Below are positions 42,217 to 51,541 of a DNA stretch of 64,000 nucleotides, piece after piece (the stretch's first letter is position 1; every line of letters begins with the position of its first letter). The notes under the pieces were generated by a model, which made no database searches, had not been told where the DNA came from, and saw only the letters and a list, made by a program, of their open reading frames with translations. The DNA comes from Mycolicibacterium tusciae (GTDB lineage: Bacteria; Actinomycetota; Actinomycetes; Mycobacteriales; Mycobacteriaceae). The stretch covers positions 62,001 through 126,000 of the forward strand of contig NZ_MVIM01000014.1 of assembly GCF_002086795.1 (NCBI RefSeq), given 5' to 3'. The position numbers were made by a program, and so were the translations under genes.

Positions 42217-43059
42217 TTACCGCGCGTGCAGGCGGGTCCCGCAGACGGGACACCAGCGGACCTCTGTACCGAGGATGGCTTCGATCGATGACAGATCGTC
42301 GCCGCGGTGCGTGCATGCCTGGCGCGTCAGGTGGGTGCGGATCGTGTCGACGATGAACTGTGCCCGTACGACTGGCGTAGTCCCGTAACCCTCGCTGTCG
42401 GTTGTGCCGGAGGCGATGACGTCGCCTTCGTCCAACCCACGTTCCTGGTAACTAACGGTGCCATCGTTGGCGGTGCCGGCGACTGTCCGGACGAATCGGC
42501 CGCTAGGCCGCAGATCGAGCTCGATCCACCACACATCGTGGCGCTCGCGGAAGTAGAAACTGTGACCGTCGACCGTCCCGCGCCACTGTTCGGGCGCGAG
42601 CCCGCCATGATCGTGCACAATGACCCCGGTCTGCTCAGCGAGCCACATCTGAAGGCCGGCGTCCGCGTCCTGCTCGGCCGCGGTGATCTGCTGGCCCTCT
42701 GGTGATCGCCAGAACGCCTCAATGCCGTTGCGCCACTCGTTGAATGCGCGTCGGCGATCCTCGGGTGTGCGTGCGCACACGCAGTCGAATCCGTAGTCGT
42801 GCACATCGCTTTCGGGCAGCCGGGGATGACACGAACACCTGCAGCGCTCGCCGCTGTCGATGTATCGCCACACCGTGAGCGCATCGAGGGCCACACCGGC
42901 GAGCTCGCTAGACTCTGCAACACCGAGCCGCTCGAACGCCGCTGCCAGATGGTCGCGGTAGCGCAAGCGCGCCTCACCGCGGGCGCGCTCGACGCGCTCT
43001 CGGTAATCGGCCGCGCGGGGAAGCTCCGGTCCTCGGCCCACAATCGTCGAGGATGACAT
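42217..43059 (-). CDS. Hypothetical cysteine/histidine-rich protein, 280 aa
   Basis: Not recognised. Start at ATG 43059 chosen; an in-frame start at 43176 would add 39 unlikely residues. A CRCSCHPRLPESDVHDYG and CVC cluster near residues 80-105 and a final CPVCGTRLHAR could bind two zincs. The middle (GHSFYFRERHDVWWIELDL) looks like a beta-rich domain. Only minus-strand gene of the cargo. Confidence 0.55.
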   Translation of the reverse strand: MSSSTIVGRGPELPRAADYRERVERARGEARLRYRDHLAAAFERLGVAESSELAGVALDALTVWRYIDSGERCRCSCHPRLPESDVHDYGFDCVCARTPEDRRRAFNEWRNGIEAFWRSPEGQQITAAEQDADAGLQMWLAEQTGVIVHDHGGLAPEQWRGTVDGHSFYFRERHDVWWIELDLRPSGRFVRTVAGTANDGTVSYQERGLDEGDVIASGTTDSEGYGTTPVVRAQFIVDTIRTHLTRQACTHRGDDLSSIEAILGTEVRWCPVCGTRLHAR

Positions 43060-43176
43060 GAGGTTGCGGTCATGTCGCGCGAATTTCGGGGGCCAGCCGC
43101 CGGTGCCGGTCGCCAACGTTCTATCAGCGGCCGGAGCCCGAAGCACTGACGTCGCTGTACCGCAGTTGAATCGCAT

Positions 43177-43925
43177 CGGCAGCCAAACTAGTTGACCACC
43201 TTCCGGCCGGGTGCGATCTTGCTGTGCTGCCCTGGCCCCCGGAAAGACCCTGAGGCGATGACCTAATCGACGACGAATACACCGAACCGACCACAGACGC
43301 CGACGACCGCCATAGTTGGGTGTTATCGGCGTCGCCGCACTGCTGCGAGTGGGCGCAGGTCAGGTTCGGCCGGAGCCGACGGAGGACGTACTTATCTAAC
43401 GGGACCTGCAGCTACGCGACGCGCGGCAGCGGCCGCTCGTCAAGAGAGATACAGGGTGACCCGACAATCATTCGCTCAGTGACGCTCCACCGCACCCTTC
43501 GATATCGTGCAGACGCTGCTCATATTGTGACATTGGCATGGTCCATCCTCTCCGCGACGCGTAGCGGCGTAAAGCCGCGGCCTGCTCGGCGGGGATAGAT
43601 CCACGGGCCGAAGATCAAGTTCGCCCCTCGTGAGCGGGCTGTCGGAAATCATGATGTGGCTACTCGTCGAGCGCGGCGTCGTCCAGCTGGAAGGTAAGGG
43701 CTCTGTCTCAATGCAGGACCGTCGCGGCCCATCCGTCGCTCGTCGGCGCGGTGCCGCTCCGCAGCGGCAGCTACATCATCAGCGATGAGTGGGTCGCTGA
43801 GGAGTTCGACTCTATGGGCGTTCGCCTCGCGAAAGAATGCCACCGCCAAAACAGTACAAGGCCGTGCAGCCTTCGATGCCGACGCTGCGACGACACCCAC
43901 CACTACTGCTCTAAGACAGGCACGA
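43177..43925. other. No recognisable gene
   Basis: About 750 bp without an ORF whose composition or motifs convince. It has short frames in all directions, including a minus-strand frame that is only the antisense of the gene at 43926. A decayed region or the edge of the element. Confidence 0.5.
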
Positions 43926-44365
43926 ATGAGTATTAAGGACGCTTGGCTGCGCGCGGACATGGCGGTGTTGCTGTGCGGAGGTAATCCTGAGACGGTGCGA
44001 GAGCGCGCGACTGCTTGTGCGATGTCGCCCGAACACGTACTGGAAGCTTGTCGCCGAGCAGTCGAGATCACCGCTCGATCGGATGGCGACCTGGCACCCT
44101 TCTGGCAGTGGGAGGCCACCCCGCCGCGATGTCTGGACGTGCGCGTGTTCGACCAAGCCAGTACTGGGTTGATGCGTTGCGCGTCGCGCACCGCATCAAC
44201 GACCCCCAAGACATGACCGATGCCTACCTGTACGCATTGATCGAGTTCCTCAGCAACCACGCCGAACACATGCTGTCGGGCTATCGGCGCATGCAGCCGA
44301 CCGCGGCCCTGGAACCACGGGAATGGCTCGAATCCACCAGTCTGATGCGCGGCTTGAGGAAATAG
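43926..44365 (+). pseudogene. Frameshifted hypothetical gene
   Basis: Frame 1 (43926-44216) starts MSIKDAWLRADMAVLLCGG and continues with MSPEHVLEACRRAVEI. Near 44150 the coding signal moves to another frame (QYWVDALRVAHRINDPQDM...), which runs to 44365 and ends EWLESTSLMRGLRK. The two halves together make one plausible ~145-aa helical protein. Single-base indel in an unrecognised gene is the simplest reading. Confidence 0.45.
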
Positions 44366-44594
44366 AAACTGCGCCGGCGAACGCAGGCCGGTAGCCGCGA
44401 CCAGCCCCGCTAAGAACCCCGCAGTGCATCGCGACTCCCTCAAACGCGGCGAGACAAAGACTTCGTCGCGGCGGCGCATTCGAACACAGAGTTTTCGTTA
44501 CGCCGTACTGCGAAGGCTACCAATGTCAGAAATTGTCACACCGCCGGATTCCTAGGAGCTCAGTTGGAAACCGTTGCAGCCCAGTAGCTGTCCC

Positions 44595-45044
44595 TTACCT
44601 CGCAGCCCATTCTGCAATTTCGGCAAGCTTGAGGACCTGGGAGATGTCACCTCCGCTGTACTCAAGCCACTCAAGGGGTGTTGCCGGGCGGCCGTCGATG
44701 GCGATATCGGGATGCGGTGAGCGCAAGAAACCCGCGATCGAAACCGGATGCCAGTCCGCCGGCAATGATTCAAGGAGGCGGTCCAACCCGGGCGCCTGGG
44801 CGTCATCCCGCGCCGCGGGCTGCATATTTTGTGGTCGAGGCTTGCCGCCGCGTTCGTCGGAACCCTCCGCAGTGAAGCCGGCCGCATCGAGCACACGGAC
44901 TTCAGGCGGCGTAAGGCGAGACCGTCGACCACACATACGCCCATCATCCACGGGCATCCAGAGCGCTGTCCAGGAAACTCGACACCCGCGCACGATGAAC
45001 ATGCCGCTCAGATCTGGCCGCTTAGCGCCGACCCGTCGAGCCAC
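44595..45044 (-). pseudogene. Antitoxin-like protein remnant (Xre/MbcA-type C-terminus)
   Basis: The C-terminal ~60 residues (LDRLLESLPADWHPVSIAGF, then DGRPATPLEWL) resemble the end of mycobacterial antitoxin-like proteins whose partners are RES-domain toxins. The upstream LTPPEVRVLDAAGF also resembles their N-terminus, but the central helix-turn-helix is missing and the linker is Arg/Pro-rich, so an internal deletion or frameshift is likely. It abuts the broken trxB. No toxin gene seen. The family match is from memory and is tentative. Confidence 0.35.
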
Positions 45045-45309
45045 ACTGCGTCGACGTCTTCCATCCGCAGGTCGGCGCCGAACCGCAGCGCCTGCTCGCG
45101 CATCTCGTCCATTAGTTCCGGCCCGGTGATGCCGTCGCGGAAACCGGGATAGTTCTCCACTTCGGTGGTGTTCATCAACGCACCACCGAACTGTGTGCCC
45201 TCGAACACCAGCGGCTTGAGCTCGGCACGGCGGCGTAGATCGCCGCCGTGTAGCCGGCCGGCCCGGAGCCGATGATGATCACGTCATGGATATCTGCTGT
45301 GGTGGGCAT
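45045..45309 (-). pseudogene. trxB: Thioredoxin reductase 5' fragment, frameshifted
   Basis: From ATG 45309 the frame reads HDVIIIGSGPAGYTAAIYAA, the FAD-binding start of mycobacterial TrxB. A missing base near 45229 breaks the frame; after it VFEGTQFGGALMNTTEVENY and GPELMDEMREQALRFGADLRMEDV match TrxB. Similarity stops near 45045, at about residue 85 of ~310, so the CxxC active site and NADPH domain are gone. A dead copy; the essential trxB must be elsewhere. Confidence 0.8.
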
Positions 45310-45438
45310 GGAGAACCCTTCTGCTCCGAATGGTTAAGGGGCCCGTTCTGTCGATGTCTGCGAAACCGGCAGGCCCTGTCAGAGGTCAAACGAATGGTGT
45401 TGTGGCTGCGCGGCATTGCCCAGCCACAATCCATTCCG

Positions 45439-47724
45439 CTACCCGGCCGCGGTGGGCTGTCCGAATCGTGAACGGAACCGTCGAAGTCGCAGGCTATTGC
45501 TGACCACGAACACTGAACTGAATGCCATTGCAGCTCCGGCGAGCATCGGGTTGAGCAAACCTGCAGCTGCCAAAGGCAAGGCGGCCACGTTGTAGGCGAA
45601 CGCCCAAAACAGGTTGCTCTTGATGGTGCGCAGGGTCCGCCGCGACAGTCGGATCGCATCCGCGGCGGCACGCAAGTCTCCGCGCACCAAGGTGATGTCG
45701 GAGGCTTCGATGGCCACGTCGGTTCCGGTTCCCATGGCCAGGCCCAGATCGGCCTGAGCAAGCGCGGCAGCGTCATTGACACCGTCGCCGACCATCGCCA
45801 CCGTCTTGCCCTCCTTCTGCAGCCGGGCAATGACGTCAACCTTGTCCTTGGGCATCACCTCGGCGATCACCTCATCGATGCCCACCTGATCGGCGACCGA
45901 CCGAGCGACGGTGGCGTTGTCACCGGTCAGCAGAATCGGCGTCAAACCCAGTCCCCGCAGCTGGCTGATCGCCTCGGCGGACGTGGGCTTGACGGCATCG
46001 GCGACGACGAGAATTCCACGGGCCGCGCCGTCCCAGCCGACGGCAATCGCTGTCTCGCCGGCAGATTCCGCTGCATGCATTGCCTCGGTCAGCTCGGCCG
46101 GCAGGTGCTGGGCCCAGTCGGCGAGCAAACTCGGACGCCCCATGACGACGGCGCGGCCATCCACAACACCCTGAACGCCGAGCCCTTCGACGTTCGTGAA
46201 CCCTTCCACCGTTGGCAGCTCACCGAATTCGGCGCCTGCTGCTTTGGCGACCGCTTGCGCGATCGGGTGCTCCGACGCGTTCTCCAACGGCCCGGCCAGC
46301 CGCAGCAGTTCATTGCGATCTTGCCCGTGGGCCGCGATCACCTCCATCAGCGTCATCTGCCCGGTAGTCACGGTGCCGGTTTTGTCCAGCACGACGGTGT
46401 CGATCCTGCGGGTGTTCTCCAGGACTTCGGGGCCCTTGATCAGAATCCCGAGCTGAGCGCCACGGCCGGTACCGACCATCAGAGCCGTGGGAGTGGCCAG
46501 GCCCAGCGCGCAGGGGCAGGCGATGATCAGCACGGCCACGGCGGCGGTGAACGCCGCCGCCAGCCCGTTGCCGGTCCCGATCCAATAGCCAAGGGTGGCG
46601 GCCGCCAGAATGATGACGATCGGCACAAAGATTCCCGAGATGCGGTCGGCGAGGCGCTGCGCTTGGGCTTTGCCGTTCTGCGCGTCTTCGACCATCCGGG
46701 CCATCTGCGCCAATTGGGTGTCGGAGCCGACGCGGGTGGCGCGCACCAGCAGGCGACCGCCGGCGTTCACGGTTGCGCCGACGACGGTGTCACCGGCGCC
46801 GACCTCGACCGGCATGGATTCACCGGTCAACATCGACGCGTCCACCGCGGAGCTGCCCGACACGACGACTCCGTCGGTGGCGATCTTTTCGCCCGGACGC
46901 ACCACGAATTCGTCACCGACGGCGAGCTGATCGATCGGAATCCGTTGTTCGCGACCGTCTTTGACGACGGTGACGTCCTTGGCGCCGAGCTCGAGCAGGG
47001 CCCGCAGCGCTGCGCCGGCCTTACGCTTCGACCGGGCCTCGAAATACCGGCCGGCGAGAATGAAGGTGGTGACCCCGGCAGCGGCTTCCAGATAGATGTT
47101 GCCCGCGCCGTCGCTTCGTGTGATGACAAGCTCGAACGGGTGGGTCATCCCCGCGACTCCGGCGGTGCCGAAGAACAGGGCATACAGTGACCATCCCAGT
47201 GCCGCAAGGGTTCCCATGGAGATCAGGGTGTCCATCGTGGACGTGGCGTGGCGCAGGTTGGTCCAGGCGGCCTGGTGGAACGGCCATGCGCCCCACACCA
47301 CCACGGGTGCCGCCAAGGTCAGCGACAGCCACTGCCAGTTGGTGAACTGCAGTGCCGGCACCATCGCCATCGCGATGACCGGCACCGACAGCACCAGCGA
47401 GACGATCAACCGCTGCCGCAGCGCCCGAGTGGGGTCGTCCGTGTCGGAGTCCGCGTCGGTCACCGGTGCATCGGCGGCGCGGAGCAGCTCGGCGGTGTAG
47501 CCGGCTTCCTCGACCGCGGCCACCAATGCTTGGGTGTCGACCGTGTCGTCGTAGCTGACCTTGGCCTTCTCGGTGGCGTAATTGACTGTGGCGCTGACAC
47601 CGTCGAGCTTGTTGAGCTTGCGCTCGATCCGGTTGGCGCAGGAGGCGCAGGTCATTCCGCTGATCGACAGCTCGATCTGGCGGTCGCTGGCCGTGACCCT
47701 GGTGTCTTCGTCGATCGATGTCAT
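45439..47724 (-). CDS. copA: Copper-exporting P1B-type ATPase CopA
   Basis: 761 aa from ATG 47724 with AAGGAG eight bases upstream; longer in-frame starts enter the preceding gene. The N-terminal HMA domain has the metal site GMTCASC (C26, C29). Membrane metal motif CPC is in IACPCALGLATP, phosphorylation site in DKTGT, hinge in GDGVND; HP motif in SEHPIAQ. C-terminal NSLRLRRFR is typical of Cu+ ATPases. Exports cytosolic Cu(I). Third gene of the copZ operon, 49 bp after the His-rich exported protein. Confidence 0.95.
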   Translation of the reverse strand: MTSIDEDTRVTASDRQIELSISGMTCASCANRIERKLNKLDGVSATVNYATEKAKVSYDDTVDTQALVAAVEEAGYTAELLRAADAPVTDADSDTDDPTRALRQRLIVSLVLSVPVIAMAMVPALQFTNWQWLSLTLAAPVVVWGAWPFHQAAWTNLRHATSTMDTLISMGTLAALGWSLYALFFGTAGVAGMTHPFELVITRSDGAGNIYLEAAAGVTTFILAGRYFEARSKRKAGAALRALLELGAKDVTVVKDGREQRIPIDQLAVGDEFVVRPGEKIATDGVVVSGSSAVDASMLTGESMPVEVGAGDTVVGATVNAGGRLLVRATRVGSDTQLAQMARMVEDAQNGKAQAQRLADRISGIFVPIVIILAAATLGYWIGTGNGLAAAFTAAVAVLIIACPCALGLATPTALMVGTGRGAQLGILIKGPEVLENTRRIDTVVLDKTGTVTTGQMTLMEVIAAHGQDRNELLRLAGPLENASEHPIAQAVAKAAGAEFGELPTVEGFTNVEGLGVQGVVDGRAVVMGRPSLLADWAQHLPAELTEAMHAAESAGETAIAVGWDGAARGILVVADAVKPTSAEAISQLRGLGLTPILLTGDNATVARSVADQVGIDEVIAEVMPKDKVDVIARLQKEGKTVAMVGDGVNDAAALAQADLGLAMGTGTDVAIEASDITLVRGDLRAAADAIRLSRRTLRTIKSNLFWAFAYNVAALPLAAAGLLNPMLAGAAMAFSSVFVVSNSLRLRRFRSRFGQPTAAG

Positions 47725-47773
47725 TGCAGTCTCCTTAGAACGAATCGCTGGTGATGACGGCGCGCGCCATAGC

Positions 47774-48787
47774 TCAGTGGTGGCCGCCGGGCTCGGTGCC
47801 GGCGGGTGCTGGCGGCGGTGTCGCTTCGGCCGGGCCCTGACTGAAATCCGCAGCGGTTGCGGTGAATTCCGCGGTGCGCACGACACCGTCGTGCTGGAAG
47901 TCCAGGAACATCCGGTAGGGGCCCGTCGACGGTGTCGTCGCGTAGAAGGTGACATCGGGGCCCGGCTCGGTGACTCCGTCACCCGGTGTCCCTTCCGGGT
48001 GCACGTGCAGGTAGGCCAGGTCGTCGGACCGCAGCACCACCAGGTGGCCGTAGGCGGCAAGATACGGCTGCAGGTCGGTGACCGGCGCGCCCCCGCGCGA
48101 CACCGACAACGTCAGCTTCGATGAGCTGCCCGCCGACAAATCACCGGTCAGGGTGACGGTGTAGTCGTCGACCGTCGTGGTCATCGACGACGGCGCCAGT
48201 GGCTGCCGATGGTAGTCGCCGGTCACCGACACATCGGTGCCCAGCGTGAGATCGTCCGCGCCGGCAGGTTTGAAGTCGGCGAACAACCGCCACGGCCCCG
48301 GCAACAAGTCCAGATGGGTGTGCCAAACGCCGGACGCCTCGAGGGTGGGGTGGACGTGCTGGAACCCGGTCATGTCCCGACGGACGGCGATCAAATGCAG
48401 GTCTTTGTCGTGTGTCATCTCATACTTGGTGACCGGCCGGCCGTCTGGTCCCATGATCCGGAACGTCACGCCAACGTTCTTGCCGGACGGCAACGACGTT
48501 GCTTCAGGGAGGAAGGTGTAGCCGCCGTCGGTGGCCCTCAGGCCGGTTGGACTGGTATCGGCCAGCGTCGCCGCAGGCTCGCTACCGCCGGACACCACGG
48601 GGTCGTCTGCCGCACCGGACACTGCCGGCGGACCGACGGGTGTGGTTGACGTTGCGCCATGAACATCGTGCTCGACGCTCTCAGTGCGGGGCACCCACGA
48701 GCCGGTGGCGTTGCCGACCGCGACCGCGCCGCCGAACACGGCGGCAAGTACCACGGCGAAACCGCCGAGCTTCATCGAAGTGTTCAT
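47774..48787 (-). CDS. Exported histidine-containing protein, probable copper-binding
   Basis: 337 aa; ATG 48787 overlaps the copZ stop (ATGA). Residues 1-28 form a signal/anchor segment (KLGGFAVVLAAVFGGAVAVG). The mature part has two related beta-rich halves with histidine clusters (KDLHLIAVRRDMTGFQHVHP and AYLHVHPEG) and ends GGHH. Such proteins accompany CtpV/CopA in mycobacterial copper operons. Likely binds periplasmic copper delivered by CopA; exact function unknown. Confidence 0.75.
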   Translation of the reverse strand: MNTSMKLGGFAVVLAAVFGGAVAVGNATGSWVPRTESVEHDVHGATSTTPVGPPAVSGAADDPVVSGGSEPAATLADTSPTGLRATDGGYTFLPEATSLPSGKNVGVTFRIMGPDGRPVTKYEMTHDKDLHLIAVRRDMTGFQHVHPTLEASGVWHTHLDLLPGPWRLFADFKPAGADDLTLGTDVSVTGDYHRQPLAPSSMTTTVDDYTVTLTGDLSAGSSSKLTLSVSRGGAPVTDLQPYLAAYGHLVVLRSDDLAYLHVHPEGTPGDGVTEPGPDVTFYATTPSTGPYRMFLDFQHDGVVRTAEFTATAADFSQGPAEATPPPAPAGTEPGGHH

Positions 48788-48984
48788 GAAGCGTAGCCGG
48801 CCGACTCGACAGCAGCGCGAAATGCGGACTCATCCATGGGTGCGTCGCTGGTCACCGCGACCTGACCGCTGGCCAGATCGACCGCAACGTCGCGAACGCC
48901 GTCGATTCCGCTGAGTTCCCCGCTGACCCTGCGGACGCAGCCTCCGCAGCTCATCCCTACGACGGTGAAAGTCGTTTTGCTCAT
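48784..48984 (-). CDS. copZ: Copper chaperone CopZ-like (HMA domain)
   Basis: 66 aa from ATG 48984, AAGGAG upstream. A single heavy-metal-associated domain with GMSCGGC near residue 11. It carries Cu(I) to CopA. First gene of the operon, 79 bp downstream of an ATACCC-N5-GGGTAT box. A long leader extension is possible but unlikely given the ribosome-binding site. Confidence 0.9.
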   Translation of the reverse strand: MSKTTFTVVGMSCGGCVRRVSGELSGIDGVRDVAVDLASGQVAVTSDAPMDESAFRAAVESAGYAS

Positions 48985-49062
48985 CACGATCTCCTTATTG
49001 AATCCATTGACCGCCGCGGCTGTACCGATCTCGCGGATACGACGCCACAAGCCATAGATACC

Positions 49063-49079
49063 ATACCCCCCTAGGGTAT
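49063..49079. promoter_or_regulatory. CsoR/RicR-type copper operator
   Basis: ATACCC-CCCTA-GGGTAT, a palindrome matching the TACCC-N5-GGTA type bound by mycobacterial CsoR/RicR. 79 bp upstream of copZ. No csoR gene in the window, so the regulator acts in trans. Confidence 0.75.
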
Positions 49080-49084
49080 ACAAA

Positions 49085-49645
49085 GCCTGATCGTCAGGTC
49101 GGTGCTCATTTCGCCCTCGAAGCGGGCGACGCCACTGAGTCCGCCGTCCTTGAGCTGGGGGAGACAACGTCGACTCAGTGCGCGGCCTGGTATGGGACCG
49201 CCGCGCTCGCAATGGCTGTCGTGTTATCGATCGTGCCGATCCGTCCCGTCGCCCGTCTCGATCCGCCCAGATCTTCCGGGTCTGAAGGGAGCAGGCAGTT
49301 CACCCGCGTTGTCACCTGACGCGTCTCGCCGAGCGACTACCCGACCGCTGAACTACCGTCAGTACAATCGCCAGTCTTTGAGCATCGGCGGTACACCGAC
49401 CGGCAGACTCTGGTTGTGGAGGGGCGGTTGGCCGGTAAATGGAGACATTGCGTAGCGACAATGCGCGGTCGCGTCACCTATTCAAACTCCGGGTCTAGCT
49501 TCGGCTCCGACCTACGAAGCACGATAGGAGTCGAGAAGCCGCGTCGGCTTCACGAAACGGCGGAGCTTGACAGAGTGCGGTTCGACTCGGTGCATCTCGT
49601 GACCAAGACGCCGATGCCGCGTCGCGATAGGCTCGCGGGCTGAAG
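49085..49645 (+). other. Region with a membrane-protein fragment, otherwise no gene
   Basis: On the plus strand, from about 49085 to 49318, one frame reads coherent protein (GAHFALEAGDATESAVLELG, then a hydrophobic helix AAWYGTAALAMAVVLSIVPI and RPVARLDPPRSSGSE), ending in a stop. There is no start codon in frame, so it looks like the 3' end of a lost membrane protein next to the copper box. The rest up to 49645 shows nothing convincing. Confidence 0.35.
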
Positions 49646-51016
49646 TCAAGCTCCGAACAGTAGGTACAGGCCGGCAAAGGTGTAGCCGACCATTGTCAGC
49701 ATCATCGCCAGCTGGCCGGTCAACTGGTGACCTACTGGCAGCACACGCAGCGCCTTGTCGTGCGCGGCGATCACCGCCAACATGTGTCCGATGACCACGG
49801 AGGCGACCTTGATGGTCCACAGCAATGTCGGATTCAGAGACAGGAAGTACTGCACGTCGCCGGCGTCCAAGCCGAGCAGGTGCCAGCCCCTGCCCAGCGG
49901 GTCGGCGAGCCGCACGATGGTCTCCTGGCCTCGCTCGACGAGGTAGGAGAGGTAATGCGCGAAAATGTAACCCACGACTATGGGGATGAGGCTGTGAGCG
50001 AGGAGACCCGGCAACTCACGCCGTCGCTCGCGGCTCACACCGGCGGCCGCACGCGCCGCAGCGGAAAAGGTCACGCCGACGGCAAGCACGAAGAGTAATA
50101 GCCCAAGGGATCGGAGCACGACGCCACCCGCCTGAGCATCGACCAGGGGGATGCCGGCGGCGTTGCGATTGACGAAGTTGCTGAAGGTTGCTGACTGGGA
50201 GAAGCTGTCGAAAGCGGTGGATCCGAGGAGCACCGCCATTACCGCTAGTGTGCCGGGCCGCACCGGCATGGTTGGCAGATGATCAAGCGGGTTCCCGAGG
50301 ACGACGCGGCCTGTCGCGCGATTTCTCCTGAAGGGTGCCAGCCGCGAAACGGTCACGCTGTACACCTCGAAGGGGTCGGCTCGGGCGAACCACGTCGTTC
50401 CGAAAAGCGCTGCGCCAAAAAGCATTGCAACGAGATAGATGAGAATCCAGATCTTGATCGATGTCAGCGAGCCTGGATCGGAACTTGCCAATTCAAGCCA
50501 CACGAAGGCAAACAGCCCTACCACGCCGGGCCAGTATCCCCAACCCTGCCGGTACTGCACACGCGCCACCGAGGGTTTCGCACCATGCCGCCTGATGTGC
50601 GCGAGTTTGGCTATGGTGCGTACTGGCGAGATCACCCGCCAAATCGGCCCGACGACAACCGAAACGGCGACCAGGCCCACCCACAGGAGCACGTAAAACA
50701 CGCCCGGTAGGGCGTTGTCACTGTCCTGGGTTCCCCAGATCGCCGCCACGGCAACCCATATGGAGAAAATCACGGCGGCAGCGGCGAAGAACCATCTGAC
50801 CACCGGCGAATCGACGACAGCAGTCACCCATGTCGGTAACTCCCTTCCGGGCTTCGCCGGATCGAAGCGCGGCGTCCTCCATGCCACTGCTACCACGGCG
50901 AACGTTGCAGCCAATGCCCACGCAGCCCCAATCAGCGCATACGACAGGGGCACTGGGAGGTCGGTCGATCCACCTACGCCGTGTGCGAGGACCGTCTCAG
51001 CGACTTCGCGCGTCAA
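49646..51016 (-). CDS. Polytopic membrane protein, 456 aa
   Basis: About 10-12 hydrophobic segments. In databases such proteins are often labelled fenitrothion hydrolase, but the fit is weak and the function unproven. Aromatic/Gly-rich loops (YRQGWGYWPGVVGLFAFVWLE), VGPIWRVISPVRTI and a FAHYLSYLVERGQ segment are visible; no classical transporter motif. It overlaps the upstream lipoprotein gene by 4 bp, so both belong to the YcnI-like/lipoprotein operon. Inferred role: metal or small-molecule handling at the membrane. Confidence 0.75.
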   Translation of the reverse strand: MTREVAETVLAHGVGGSTDLPVPLSYALIGAAWALAATFAVVAVAWRTPRFDPAKPGRELPTWVTAVVDSPVVRWFFAAAAVIFSIWVAVAAIWGTQDSDNALPGVFYVLLWVGLVAVSVVVGPIWRVISPVRTIAKLAHIRRHGAKPSVARVQYRQGWGYWPGVVGLFAFVWLELASSDPGSLTSIKIWILIYLVAMLFGAALFGTTWFARADPFEVYSVTVSRLAPFRRNRATGRVVLGNPLDHLPTMPVRPGTLAVMAVLLGSTAFDSFSQSATFSNFVNRNAAGIPLVDAQAGGVVLRSLGLLLFVLAVGVTFSAAARAAAGVSRERRRELPGLLAHSLIPIVVGYIFAHYLSYLVERGQETIVRLADPLGRGWHLLGLDAGDVQYFLSLNPTLLWTIKVASVVIGHMLAVIAAHDKALRVLPVGHQLTGQLAMMLTMVGYTFAGLYLLFGA

Positions 51017-51441
51017 GGCCGGACTTCGATGGTGACGACTGTGACATGCAAGTCGTGTAACTCCACCGCGACGCGACCGGGGACGTCGACGGTGAACTCG
51101 AAGCGCTGATCGGGGGCTGCCGCCACGTCGAAGACGTGTTCAGGGACAGAGTGCACGTGCAGGCTGTCCACGGCGTCGCTGGTGACCTGGAGCGCAATCG
51201 GCTGCCCGAGCACAGCTTGAGCCTCCGCGTTCGTAGGCGTTGCCACGCCCTTGTCGATAGTGATCTCGATGACCGTCGGAGCATCCGCGCTCGCCGAAGT
51301 TGTCGCCGCAGGCGTCTGCGCCGACGGCGACTGCGCAGCAGAGGATGGGTTCGAAGGTGACTGTGCCGATCCGCACGCCGCCACGACAGCGACGGTTGCC
51401 CCAATTGCGCTCGCTGCTAACCAAATACGGCTTCTACCCAT
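51013..51441 (-). CDS. Cupredoxin-like lipoprotein
   Basis: 142 aa from 51441. A signal peptide with lipobox VVAACG (Cys22) predicts lipid anchoring outside the membrane. A Ser/Ala/Pro/Thr linker follows, then a ~90-aa beta domain with LHVHSVPEHVFDV and HDLHVTV; the His-rich loops suit copper binding in a cupredoxin fold. It overlaps the 456-aa membrane protein by 4 bp. Probably captures periplasmic copper for that protein. Confidence 0.8.
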   Translation of the reverse strand: MGRSRIWLAASAIGATVAVVAACGSAQSPSNPSSAAQSPSAQTPAATTSASADAPTVIEITIDKGVATPTNAEAQAVLGQPIALQVTSDAVDSLHVHSVPEHVFDVAAAPDQRFEFTVDVPGRVAVELHDLHVTVVTIEVRP

Positions 51442-51541
51442 GAATAGGTCCGTCCCAGGTGATGGTCATTGTGAGTACACGATTCGTGGAGGATGACACA
51501 GCGCGTCCGGCAATAGACCGGGCGCACTCATTGGGCAGTCG

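Noticed and set aside
43649..44479. 276-codon minus-strand frame
   Set aside because: Mirror of the frameshifted plus-strand gene at 43926-44365; poor coding composition.
31700..45000. CRISPR-associated transposon
   Set aside because: No repeat-spacer array and no Cas gene anywhere in the region.
49102..49643. Several 60-120 codon plus-strand frames
   Set aside because: Arg/Ser/Pro-rich shadow composition, no start signals; only the short fragment ending at 49318 looks coding.
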